DNA of 53,061 bases, from the NCBI GenBank assembly GCA_016871855.1, contig VHBQ01000011.1:1-53061 (forward strand), given 5' to 3'. Below the pieces are notes generated by a model. That model did no database searches and was not told the origin of the DNA. It was given only the letters and a program-made list of their open reading frames with translations. The stretch's first letter is position 1; the number at the start of each line of letters is the position of its first letter. Of this stretch, positions 28,144-35,969 are shown piece after piece. The position numbers and the translations under genes were made by a program. This stretch comes from Gemmatimonadota bacterium. GTDB lineage: Bacteria; Gemmatimonadota; Gemmatimonadetes; Gemmatimonadales; Gemmatimonadaceae.

Positions 28144-28610
28144 TGCGCGGCCGCGATGCACTCGATCTCGACCCGCGCGTTGAGCGCGAGTCCGTTGACG
28201 CCCAGCGCCGAACGCGCCGGGTAGTTCGGGGCTGAGAAGTAGGTGCGGTAGACGGCGTTCATCGCGTCCCACTCTTTCATGTCGGCCATGAAGACCGTGC
28301 ACTTCACGACGCGGTCCATTGAGAGTCCGATGGCGGCAAGGACGCGCTTGGTGTTCTCGAGCGTCTGGCGCGTCTCGGCCTCGATGCCGCCGCTTACCAC
28401 TGCGCCGGTCGCCGACGGGTCGGTGCCGATCTGCCCGGCCAGAAAGACGAGGTTGCCGACACGCACGGCCGGCGAGAACGGTCGCACCGGGGCGCCGAAC
28501 GGATGCAGGAAGGCAACGTCAGGCGTCGGAGCGGGTGCCGGCGTCGGACGCAGATGGCAGCCTCCCAGGGCCGCCGCCGTCACGAGGAGCGAAAGTCGGA
28601 GCAGGCGCAT
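28140..28610 (-). CDS. Lipoprotein of the RidA/YjgF family
   Basis: A 156-residue protein. The first 20 residues form a lipoprotein signal with lipobox LGGC, followed by a Pro/Ala linker (RPTPAPAPTPD). The rest is a Rid-family fold (VRVGNLVFLAGQIGTD, QTLENTKRVLAAIGLSMDRVVKCTVFMADM, ARSALGVNGLALNARVEIECIA). The conserved Arg of the imine-deaminase pocket seems to be present in PARSALGV and the final Glu in VEIECIA. Cytosolic RidA removes 2-aminoacrylate; an envelope-anchored version must do something else or act on exported compounds. The stop overlaps the esterase start. Confidence 0.85.
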   Translation of the reverse strand: MRLLRLSLLVTAAALGGCHLRPTPAPAPTPDVAFLHPFGAPVRPFSPAVRVGNLVFLAGQIGTDPSATGAVVSGGIEAETRQTLENTKRVLAAIGLSMDRVVKCTVFMADMKEWDAMNAVYRTYFSAPNYPARSALGVNGLALNARVEIECIAAAQ

Positions 28611-28643
28611 GATTCGAGGGAAGAATGGTCCCAGAAAGAGTGC

Positions 28644-28664
28644 GCGCCCGCTCCTCGCGGGCGC
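28644..28664 (-). terminator. Hairpin downstream of lepB
   Basis: A perfect 7-bp stem, GCGCCCG (28644-28650) with CGGGCGC (28658-28664). On the minus strand it is followed by GCACTCTTTCT, moderately T-rich. It directly follows the lepB repeat array, the same pairing of array and hairpin as elsewhere. Confidence 0.5.
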
Positions 28665-28667
28665 AAC

Positions 28668-28701
28668 TGTCCACCGTCTACGGTCCACCGTCCACCGTCT
28701 A
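28668..28701 (-). repeat. 7-nt array (ACGGTGG) starting in the lepB stop codon
   Basis: On the minus strand the lepB TAG runs straight into ACGGTGG, ACGGTGG, ACCGTAG, ACGGTGG, ACAGTTG. The first A and G of the array complete the stop codon. Only one arm is present. The unit is the same as that inside ggt, 20 kb away. Confidence 0.85.
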
Positions 28702-29490
28702 TCGGATGATGTGCCCAATCCGTCCCCACCGAATGTCCGTGATAAACGACAGCACCCGATCCGACTCGTCGCTCGGCACGAACGTGTAGTAGATGAAGAT
28801 CGGGCGACCACGCATGTTCTGCCGCGGCACGAGGCCCCAGTAGCGCGAGTCCTTCGAGAAGTAGCGGTTGTCGCCCATCATGAAGTAGTGCCCCTCCGGC
28901 ACCACCAGCGGCCCCCAGTGATCGTGGGTCGGCTGGGCCGGGGCGGGACCGAACCGTGACTGCGCGAGCCCCACCTTCTTCTGCCAGTCGAAGAGCGGAT
29001 GCACCTCATTCGGGTCGCCCTTGGGGTTCTGCTCCGCGCCGTACCCCTGCCGCTGGGGGATGCCGTTGATGTGCAGCAGGCCGTCGCGCATGTAGATCGT
29101 GTCGCCGGGCATGCCGACGAGCCGCTTGACGAGCGTCGGCGTCGGATCGTTGCCGATGGCCTCCTCGTCCGGCTGGTACGGCGACTTGAAGACCACGACC
29201 TCGCCTCGCTTGGGATCGGCGTATCCGGGGAGGTTCGTGTTGGTGAACGGAATGTTCGGCCCGTAGACGAGCTTGTTCACGAAGAGCCAGTCGCCGATGA
29301 GCAGCGCCGGGATCATCGAGCCCGACGGAATGCGGTACGCCTCGAGGAAGAAGGCCCGAATGAACAGGAAGATCGCGAGCGTGGCCGCGATGGACTTGAA
29401 GTTCTCCCAGGCGCGGCGCGCGAGCGGCTGGCCGCCGCCGCGGGCGGCGGCGACGACGTTCTTCGGCTTGTCAGCGGTCTTCTTGGCCAC
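28699..29490 (-). CDS. lepB: Signal peptidase I
   Basis: This 263-residue inner-membrane protease removes signal peptides from exported proteins. One N-terminal membrane helix (about 33-50) leads to the catalytic Ser58 in IPSGSMIPAL and Lys122 in TLVKRLVGMPGD; GDNRYFSKDSRYWG is the conserved box E. A basic Lys-rich leader precedes the helix. The TAG stop overlaps a 7-nt repeat array. Confidence 0.93.
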   Translation of the reverse strand: MAKKTADKPKNVVAAARGGGQPLARRAWENFKSIAATLAIFLFIRAFFLEAYRIPSGSMIPALLIGDWLFVNKLVYGPNIPFTNTNLPGYADPKRGEVVVFKSPYQPDEEAIGNDPTPTLVKRLVGMPGDTIYMRDGLLHINGIPQRQGYGAEQNPKGDPNEVHPLFDWQKKVGLAQSRFGPAPAQPTHDHWGPLVVPEGHYFMMGDNRYFSKDSRYWGLVPRQNMRGRPIFIYYTFVPSDESDRVLSFITDIRWGRIGHIIR

Positions 29491-29540
29491 GGGGCGACAC
29501 TCGACAGATCCAAGGCAATTGGTATACCCCGCAATCTAAC

Positions 29541-29568
29541 AAAAAGGGGCGCCCGAACGGGCGCCCCT
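29541..29568 (-). terminator. Rho-independent terminator of the SWIB gene
   Basis: A 10-bp perfect stem, AGGGGCGCCC with GGGCGCCCCT (29545-29554 and 29559-29568), loop of 4 nt. On the minus strand it is followed at once by TTTTTGTTAG. It lies 20 nt past the SWIB stop. This is the clearest intrinsic terminator in the window. Confidence 0.85.
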
Positions 29569-29588
29569 GATTGCGGAAACGGCGTCGC

Positions 29589-29924
29589 TTACTTGGCGTT
29601 CTTGAAGATGTACTTGGTCATCTCGAACATCGTGACCGACGCCTTGCCGCCGAACAGCGCCTTCATCTTGTCGTCACCGTTGATCTGGCGCTTGTTCTTC
29701 TTGTCCTGCAGGCCATTCTTCTTGATGTAGACCCACACCTTCTTCATGATCTCGGTGCGCGGCTGCGCCTTGTCGCCGACGATCGCGGCGAGCACGGCAT
29801 TCGGCTGCACCGGCTTCATGAACGCGGCGTTCGGCTTGCGCGCCGACTTCTTCTTCGCGGGCTTCTTGGCGGCCTTCTTCGCGACCTTCTTCGCCGGCTT
29901 CTTAGCCTTCTTCTTCGCGGCCAT
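29589..29924 (-). CDS. SWIB/MDM2-domain protein with histone H1-like Lys-rich N-terminus
   Basis: The 111-residue protein begins with Lys/Ala/Pro repeats (AAKKKAKKPAKKVAKKAAKK) like bacterial H1-like and eukaryotic linker-histone tails. Residues about 36-111 are a SWIB domain (MKPVQPNAVLAAIVGD, RTEIMKKVWVYIKKNGLQD, INGDDKMKALFGG, VTMFEMTKYIFKNAK), otherwise known from chromatin remodellers, chlamydiae and plant organelles. It is probably a nucleoid-associated protein. A strong Shine-Dalgarno (AGGAGA) sits before the ATG at 29924. It has its own terminator and a long leader with repeated motifs, so it is likely monocistronic and highly expressed. Confidence 0.88.
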   Translation of the reverse strand: MAAKKKAKKPAKKVAKKAAKKPAKKKSARKPNAAFMKPVQPNAVLAAIVGDKAQPRTEIMKKVWVYIKKNGLQDKKNKRQINGDDKMKALFGGKASVTMFEMTKYIFKNAK

Positions 29925-30003
29925 TCGGATATCTCCTGGAAAGGATGTTGGCGGTCGGCGCTCTCCCGGTCGAACGGCGCCCCCGACGTCTCGAAAGTAA
30001 ATT

Positions 30004-30085
30004 GTTTCCCTCTGAGCGCAATAGCGTTTCCCTCTGAAAACGACACGAATTTTCGGGCGCCCCACCCCGCCCTCCAGAGGGAAAC
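30004..30085 (-). promoter_or_regulatory. Three copies of GTTTCCCTCTG upstream of the SWIB gene
   Basis: GTTTCCCTCTGA occurs at 30004-30015 and 30026-30037, exactly 22 bp apart (two helical turns), and in inverted form (CCAGAGGGAAAC) at 30074-30085. All lie in the 225-bp spacer between the nfo stop and the SWIB start, 80-160 bp upstream of the latter. The in-phase spacing suggests a protein-binding site controlling the gene. No other copies were noticed in the window. Confidence 0.55.
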
Positions 30086-30149
30086 CGCCGTTCGGACGCC
30101 GTCGCGCGGGCGGCTGCCGGGCGATCCGCCGCTCCGAGCGGAGCGACCG

Positions 30150-31052
30150 CTAGGGCGCGTCCGCGCCAGTCCAGGCGCGGAGGAGGTGCATCATCCGCTC
30201 GTCGGCGGGATCGGCGCCGGCATCGTCCTCCCCGACCTCCCCGTAGTCGTGCGGCGTCTCGAGGATGCAGGGAACCCCGTGCGAGCGGGGATCGGCGAGC
30301 AGCCACTCGAAGGGGGCGGTGCCGATTTCCCCGTGCCCCAGCAGGGCGTGGCGGTCCTTGTTCGAGCCGAAGGGGTGCTGGCTGTCGTTCAGGTGGAAGA
30401 ACGCCGGCGGCTCCCCGATGACCTGCTCGAAGCGGTCGAGGACGGCCGCGAGGGCAGCCGCGCTCGAGGCGATATCGTGCCCCGCGGCGAACAGATGGCA
30501 GGTGTCCAGCCCGTACCCCGTGCGAACCCGCAGGGCGGGCGGCACCTGCGCCAGCATCAAGGCGATTTCCTCCGGCGCGCGCCCCATCGTCTTCCCCGCC
30601 CCGGCCGTGTTCTCAATCAGGACGCGCGCCGTCCCCGGCACCTGCTCCACCGCGTGCCGGATGGTCTCCCCCACCTGAACGGCCGCCCGCTCCGGGTCAC
30701 CGTGTCCGGCGGAGCCGGGGTGGAAGCAGCAGCCCAGGGCGCCGATCGCCTGCGTGCGCTCGAGCTCCTTCGTCAGCCCAGCGCGGGCCCGCAGGGCCTT
30801 CTCCTCCTCCGGTGACGCGGTGTTCAGCACGTACGCGGCGTGCACGAGCACGTCGCCGGGGCGGATCCCCCCCTCGGCGAGCGCCGCGTGGAACTTCGCC
30901 GCCTTGTCGGGCTTCATGCCCGCCTTGTCCCCGTAATAGGTGGGCGGCGCCGTGAAGATCTGCAGGGTGGTCATCCCGGCGGAGGCGGCCCGGCGCGCGG
31001 CCATCGCGATGCCCCCGGTGTCGTTGGGATGCGACCCGAGGAGCCGCCTCAC
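30150..31052 (-). CDS. nfo: Endonuclease IV (AP endonuclease)
   Basis: This 300-residue TIM-barrel enzyme cuts DNA 5' of abasic sites during base-excision repair. Metal-site motifs are visible: LVHAAYVLNTASP, CFHPGSAGHGD, LIENTAGAG, GYGLDTCHLFAAGHD, FHLNDSQHPFGSNKDRH and LLGHGEIG. The length is usual for the family. It starts at GTG in a GTGA overlap with the REC-DHp gene, so the two are made together. Confidence 0.9.
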   Translation of the reverse strand: MRRLLGSHPNDTGGIAMAARRAASAGMTTLQIFTAPPTYYGDKAGMKPDKAAKFHAALAEGGIRPGDVLVHAAYVLNTASPEEEKALRARAGLTKELERTQAIGALGCCFHPGSAGHGDPERAAVQVGETIRHAVEQVPGTARVLIENTAGAGKTMGRAPEEIALMLAQVPPALRVRTGYGLDTCHLFAAGHDIASSAAALAAVLDRFEQVIGEPPAFFHLNDSQHPFGSNKDRHALLGHGEIGTAPFEWLLADPRSHGVPCILETPHDYGEVGEDDAGADPADERMMHLLRAWTGADAP

Positions 31053-31756
31053 TTCGGGGGCCCCGCAATCGGCGTCTCGGCGGAGGTGCGCAGGTCGAGC
31101 ATGCGCGCCGCATTGGCATACTCGATGGACGCGGCGCGCCGCTCCCGTTCGACCTCGCCCAGACGCTTCACGACGTCGGCGATGCGGCGGGCCTGCTCGG
31201 CGATGACCGCCAGTGTCTCGCGGGCCTCGCGCTGGCCCAGTATGCCCTGCTCGATCAGCGCGGCATTCGTCAGGAGCGCCGCGAGCGGGTTGTTGATCTC
31301 GTGGTGCAGGGCGAGGGTCGTCTCGCCGATGCCCTCGAGATACCGCGCGCGCCTTAGCTGCTCCTCGGCGGCCTTCTTGGCACGTGACACCTGGATGCGG
31401 CGTTCGGCGATCCGCAGGCGCGCCTTCAGGGTGTCGGGCGTCACCGGCTTCGACATGTAGTCGTCCGCCCCCGCGTCGAGCACCGCCGTCAGGTCGTCAA
31501 AGGTGTCACGGACGGTGACAACCAGCACGAAGGTGGTCTCGCTCTCGGGATGGCCGCGGATGCGGCGGCACACCTCGAGGCCGTCGAGACCCGGCATCTG
31601 CCAGTCGAGAATGACCATCGCCGGCGGGTCGGTCTGGAAGGCCGTCCACGCCTCGAGGCCGTCTGAGGCGACGACCGGGTCGTGCCCGCAGGACCGCAGC
31701 ACCTCTTCGTGCAGCAGCCGCATCAGGGGATCGTCGTCAGCGATGAGGACGCGCAC
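31049..31756 (-). CDS. Response-regulator receiver protein with orphan histidine-kinase dimerisation domain
   Basis: The 235-residue protein starts at GTG. Residues 1-120 are a REC domain with acidic pocket ADDD (7-9), phospho-acceptor Asp51 in ILDWQMPGLDG and Lys103 in MSKPVTP. Residues about 135-215 form a HisKA-like helical hairpin with H-box ALHHEINNPLAALL (His152). The protein then ends after some 25 residues with no HATPase_c domain, so it cannot phosphorylate itself from ATP. It might be a phosphorelay shuttle between REC Asp and DHp His, or a truncated hybrid kinase. The stop overlaps nfo. The spacer before it (31757-31915) is shared with the divergent P5C dehydrogenase. Confidence 0.85.
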   Translation of the reverse strand: MRVLIADDDPLMRLLHEEVLRSCGHDPVVASDGLEAWTAFQTDPPAMVILDWQMPGLDGLEVCRRIRGHPESETTFVLVVTVRDTFDDLTAVLDAGADDYMSKPVTPDTLKARLRIAERRIQVSRAKKAAEEQLRRARYLEGIGETTLALHHEINNPLAALLTNAALIEQGILGQREARETLAVIAEQARRIADVVKRLGEVERERRAASIEYANAARMLDLRTSAETPIAGPPK

Positions 31757-31915
31757 AGGTCCGTGGCGAAAGTGGTGTCGGCAATTTGGCCGGTCGCCCT
31801 GCGACTGGGGAGGGGGAAGCCATCCGGTCCAGTGCCAAGCGTGGCCTCGTCCCCGAGCGGCCTCCGTTATCTTTCCACAGCCCTCCATTCACAATTGCTT
31901 GAGGCCTGCTCCCAT
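31757..31915. promoter_or_regulatory. Divergent spacer, REC-DHp gene / P5C dehydrogenase
   Basis: This 159-bp region must contain promoters for both divergent genes. I see no clear boxes, palindrome or repeat array in it. Confidence 0.3.
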
Positions 31916-33559
31916 ATGAACATCCCCGCCGCTCCCCTGAACGGCATTCGCCGCGTCCCTCCCCCGGTCAACGAACCGGTCAAGTCCTACGCCCCTGGCT
32001 CGCCCGAGAAGGCAGAGCTCAAGCGCCGCCTGGCGGCGATGGCGGCGGACTGCGCCGACATCCCCGTGGTCGTCGGAGGCAAGGAAATCCGGACCGGCGA
32101 CACGGTGGACGTGCGGTCCCCGCACAACCACCAGCACCTCCTCGGCCGCTTCCACCGGGCCAAGCCGGAACACGTACAGGCGGCCATCGCCGCCGCTGCC
32201 GAGGCCCAGAAGGAGTGGGGGTCGTGGAGGTGGGAGGACCGCGCCGCGGTGATGCTCCGCGCCGCCGAGCTGCTCGCCACCACCTGGCGCAGCACGCTCA
32301 ACGCCGCCACGATGCTCGGCCAGTCCAAGACCGTCTTCCAGTCGGAGATCGACGCCGCCTGCGAGATGACCGACTTCTTCCGCTTCAACGTCCATTTCGC
32401 GCAGGAGCTCTACACCGAGCAGCCGTTTTCCTCGCCGGGAATGTGGAACCAGACCGACTATCGGCATCTCGAGGGGTTCGTCTACGCGGTGACGCCGTTC
32501 AACTTCACGGCGATCGGCGGCAACCTGCCGACCTCGGCCGCGCTGATGGGCAACTCGGTGCTGTGGAAGCCGGCCAGCACGTCGATGCTGTCGTCGTGGT
32601 ACATGTACCAGCTCCTCGTCGAGGCGGGCCTGCCGCCGGGCGTCATCAACTTCATGCCCGGTGAGGCGTCGGCGGTCTCCGGCATCGCGCTCGCGCATCC
32701 CGACCTCGCCGGCGTGCACTTCACCGGCTCGACCGGCGTCTTCAACTCGATGTGGGAGACGATCGGCAAGAACATGAACCGCTACCGCTCGTACCCGCGC
32801 ATCGTCGGCGAGACGGGGGGCAAGGACTTCATCATCGCGCATCCCAGCGCCGACGCGAAGGCGCTCGCCGTGGCGATCGTCCGCGGCGCGTACGAGTACC
32901 AGGGGCAGAAGTGTTCGGCGGCGAGCCGCGCCTACATCCCCAAGTCGCTGGCGAAGGAGGTGCTCGAGTCGTGCCAGGCGATGATCGCCGACATCAAGAT
33001 GGGCGACGTCGCCGACTTCCGGAATTTCATGGGCGCCGTGATCGACAAGAAGGCGTTCGCGAGCATCAAGGAGTACGTCGACGAGGCGCACAAGTCGGCG
33101 AAGGTGCTGGCCGGCGGCAAGACGAACAGCGAGGTCGGCTGGTTCATCGAGCCGACGCTCGTGCAGACCGACAACCCGTCGTACCGCCTCCTGTGCGAGG
33201 AGATCTTCGGCCCGGTGATGACGGTCTACGTGTACGACGATGCCAAGTGGGCGGAGACGCTCCAGGTCGTGGACCAGACGTCGCCGTACGCCCTGACGGG
33301 CGCAGTCTTCGCCCGCGAGCGGCGCGCGATCCTCGAGGCGCACACGGCGCTGCGCAACGCCGCCGGCAACTTCTACGTGAACGACAAGCCCACCGGCGCG
33401 GTGGTCGGCCAGCAGCCGTTCGGCGGCGCCCGCGGGAGCGGAACCAACGACAAGGCCGGGTCCAAGATGAACCTGATGCGCTGGGTGAGCGCGCGCACCA
33501 TCAAGGAGACCTTCGTGCCGCCGACGGACTACAAGTATCCGTTCATGGCCGAGGAATAG
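31916..33559 (+). CDS. pruA: L-glutamate gamma-semialdehyde (P5C) dehydrogenase
   Basis: This 547-residue aldehyde dehydrogenase of the ALDH4 type oxidises glutamate semialdehyde to glutamate in proline and arginine catabolism. The catalytic Cys is in YQGQKCSAASRAY and the general-base Glu in GETGGKDF; TPFNFTAIGGNLP, LWKPAS and FTGST are NAD-site motifs. The ending KETFVPPTDYKYPFM is typical of stand-alone P5CDH. The ATG at 31916 gives a standard N-terminus (NGIRRVPPPVNEPVKSYAPG). No proline dehydrogenase gene is in the window. PhzF follows after 6 nt. Confidence 0.92.
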   Translation: MNIPAAPLNGIRRVPPPVNEPVKSYAPGSPEKAELKRRLAAMAADCADIPVVVGGKEIRTGDTVDVRSPHNHQHLLGRFHRAKPEHVQAAIAAAAEAQKEWGSWRWEDRAAVMLRAAELLATTWRSTLNAATMLGQSKTVFQSEIDAACEMTDFFRFNVHFAQELYTEQPFSSPGMWNQTDYRHLEGFVYAVTPFNFTAIGGNLPTSAALMGNSVLWKPASTSMLSSWYMYQLLVEAGLPPGVINFMPGEASAVSGIALAHPDLAGVHFTGSTGVFNSMWETIGKNMNRYRSYPRIVGETGGKDFIIAHPSADAKALAVAIVRGAYEYQGQKCSAASRAYIPKSLAKEVLESCQAMIADIKMGDVADFRNFMGAVIDKKAFASIKEYVDEAHKSAKVLAGGKTNSEVGWFIEPTLVQTDNPSYRLLCEEIFGPVMTVYVYDDAKWAETLQVVDQTSPYALTGAVFARERRAILEAHTALRNAAGNFYVNDKPTGAVVGQQPFGGARGSGTNDKAGSKMNLMRWVSARTIKETFVPPTDYKYPFMAEE

Positions 33560-33565
33560 GCGCGC

Positions 33566-34477
33566 GTGCCGACCATTCGCTACCTCACCACCGACGTCTT
33601 CACCGGCGTCCGGTTCGGCGGCAACTAGCTGGCCGTCATTCCGGACGCCCGTGGCATCCCCGAGGAGCAGTTGCTCCTGATCGCGCGGGAGTTCAACTAC
33701 TCGGAGACGACGTTCGTGTACCCGCCCGACCAGGAGGGGCACACGCGGCGCGTGCGCATCTTCACGCCGGGTGGTGAAGTGCCGTTCGCCGGGCATCCGA
33801 CGATTGGCACGGCCGTCGTCCTCGCGGCGACGGGCGAGATCCCCTTGCAGGATGGCGAGGCCCGCATCGTGTTCGGGGAGAATGTCGGGCCGGTGCCCGT
33901 GGTGATCCGCGGCGTGCATGCCGGCGGCGGCTGGGCGCAACTCTCCGCCGCGAAGATGCCCGAGATCGGGCCCCCGGTCCCCTCGCGCAGCATGCTGGCC
34001 AAGATGCTCGGGCTCAGCACCGACGACATCATGGCGACGTCTGAGCGTCCGCAGGCGGTCTCGTGCGGCCTGCCGTTCCTCATCGTGCCGCTGACGAGCG
34101 TGAAGGCCGTCAGCCGCGCGCGCGTGAGCGTGGAACGGTGGGAGGAGACGCTGGCCAACGCGTGGGCGTCCATGATCTGGGTCTACGCGGCCGATCCCGA
34201 GGGGGGCGAGCGGCACTACCGTGCCCGGATGTTCGCGCCCGGGATCTTCGTTCCCGAGGATCCGGCGACCGGTTCCGCCGCGGTCACCTTCGCCGGGTAT
34301 CTGGCGGCGCGCTCCCGCGTGCGCAGCGGCACGCTCGCCTGGACGGTGGATCAGGGCATCGAGATGGGCCGCCCCAGCCGCCTCGCCATCGAGGCCGACA
34401 AGGTTGACGGCGCCATCACCGCGCTGCGCGTGGGTGGGGAGGCGGTGTTGGTGGCGGAAGGACAAATGAGCATCTAG
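33566..34477 (+). pseudogene. PhzF-family isomerase/epimerase interrupted by an in-frame TAG
   Basis: Starting at GTG 33566, the frame reads IRYLTTDVFTGVRFGGN, then TAG (33626-33628, codon 21), then LAVIPDARGIPEEQLLLIA and on without a break for 284 more codons. The family consensus here is FxGN(P/Q)LAV, so the TAG replaces one residue of a core motif; CAG (Gln) to TAG is a one-base change. The catalytic Glu in NYSETTFV and the later VPFAGHPTIG and PEDPATGSAA motifs are intact. A TTG at 33671 preceded by GAGGAG could restart translation, but the product (268 residues) would lack the first strand. Either a recent pseudogene, a sequencing error, or readthrough. The surviving body looks under selection. 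Confidence 0.8.
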
Positions 34478-34576
34478 AGAGACAACAGAGAGACAACAGA
34501 GAGACAACAGAGGCGCGAGCCATCTCCTGTTGTCTCTCTGTTGTTTCTCTGTTGTCTCTCTGTTGTTTGTCTGTCT
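34478..34576. repeat. Inverted tandem-repeat spacer, ACAACAGAGAG unit, between PhzF and GGDEF genes
   Basis: The left arm (34478-34510) runs directly from the PhzF TAG as AGAGACAACAG units. The right arm (34527-34576) ends at the TAG of the convergent GGDEF gene. The core is 16 nt (AGGCGCGAGCCATCTC). The whole spacer between the two genes is repeat. Confidence 0.92.
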
Positions 34577-35893
34577 CTAGGGCAGCCGCTCGATTTCCCT
34601 CGATAGCCGCCGCTCCACGGCGCTCATCTCCACGGACCTGCGGCCACTCACCGGGTCAAAGACGCGCATGCCGGTGAACCACAGCACTGCCTGATCGCGG
34701 CCATTGCGTTTCGCCACGTACAGGGCTTCATCGGCGCGCGCCGTCAGCACGCGTACCACGTCGTCCGCGGCGGCACCGTCGGCCGCCACGCCGATGCTGA
34801 TCGTGATCGGCATTTGGCCGCGCACGCTGTGGAACTTGCGCGAACGGAACGCGGCGAGGATGCGATCCGCCAAGTGCATCGCGCCAGCTTCGTCGGTGTC
34901 GGGGGCGAGAATGCTGAACTCCTCCCCGCCGAGCCGCGCCACGACGTCGCCCGCGCGCGCCGTCTCGCGAATGAGCGCGCCGACTTCCTTGATGGCCTCG
35001 TCCCCGGTCAGGTGGCCGAAGTCATCGTTGATCCGCTTGAAATGATCCACGTCGAGGGCCAGCACCGCCACCCGCCACTTGGCGCGAATGCCGCGCGAGA
35101 CTTCACGCGCGCTCAGTTGCTGGAAGCCGCGCCGGTTGAAGCAGCCGGAGAGCGGGTCGGTCAGGATGATCGTCTCGAGATGGACCCGGAGCTCGTTGTA
35201 GGCACGCCCGATCTGCGTGATGTAGTCGGGGAACTTGTCGCGCCCGTCGTCATACGGTTCGTCGAACTCCCCTTCGCGGGCCTTGTCGAAGAGATGGGTC
35301 AGGCGGCGCATGCGCACCCCCTGATGTCCCAACATCCACGCGTAGGTGAGGGCGCCGATCGCGAAGAGCGCGAAGGTCCAGAGCTCTTCCATCGGCGAGA
35401 GAATCATCACGGCGGAGTTTGCCGCGGCCACAATGGTGCCGTAGCAGATGGCGATGCTCGCCAGCTGGAACAGCGTGGTTCGCCACCCAAAGTACAGCTG
35501 CGTGAACTGCACGAGCAGCATCGAGATGAGCAGCGTGCGGTCGTACTAATCGGGAGGGGTCAGCAGCAGCGCGCAGCCGTGCACCACCAGCGTGTCGGCG
35601 GCAAGCTGCGTGCGCACGACAAACCGCGAAGCCTTCCGTTCCCGTTTCGCACGATGCTGGATGTACCCCGTCAGCGCGATGTAGAGCGCGGTGAGCATCG
35701 CGAACAGGAATGCGGCGACCTGCGTCCCCATCCTGTACGCCGCATACCAGTCGGCGGAGACGACCCCGAGCGTGCGCAGGAGCAGCGCCCCACCGGCGAT
35801 CGCGGCGGCGATGCCCATGCGAAACGTGCCCTGCCAGTGCAGGACTTCCGCACGGGACAAATCGTCGCCGACAGTGTGGGTGGGGGAGGTCAC
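34577..35893 (-). pseudogene. Membrane-bound diguanylate cyclase (GGDEF) interrupted by an in-frame TAG
   Basis: From GTG at 35893 the frame runs for 115 codons over three membrane helices, meets TAG at 35548-35546 (after HGCALLLTPPD), and continues in the same frame (YDRTLLISMLLVQF) over three more helices and a GGDEF domain. The catalytic motif GGEEF, the I-site RAGD before it, and NRRGF/DVDHFKRIND are intact, so c-di-GMP synthesis and product inhibition would be expected of a full protein. A restart at ATG 35521 would give 314 residues with half the sensor domain. The six-helix sensor needs both halves, so I read this as one gene broken by a nonsense codon (possibly CAG to TAG). Confidence 0.8.
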
Positions 35894-35969
35894 AGGTGTT
35901 TGCGCGCGATGGGTGTCCAGAACTGACACCCTGTCGCGAATTTGGCAACCTAGCCCGCCCTTGGCTACC

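Noticed and set aside
29925-30149. Small gene or tRNA in the spacer upstream of the SWIB gene
   Set aside because: No cloverleaf and no coding-like frame; only the repeated motifs are visible.
31889-34507. Long minus-strand open frame (872 codons) opposite P5C dehydrogenase and PhzF
   Set aside because: Its translation has no family resemblance and is rich in Arg/His/Val as expected of an antisense shadow in high-GC DNA; the plus-strand genes are clear.
33626-35548. TAG reassigned to an amino acid in this organism
   Set aside because: At least ten genes here end properly in TAG (for example 872, 4614, 8702, 9034, 12128, 33559), so TAG is a normal stop.
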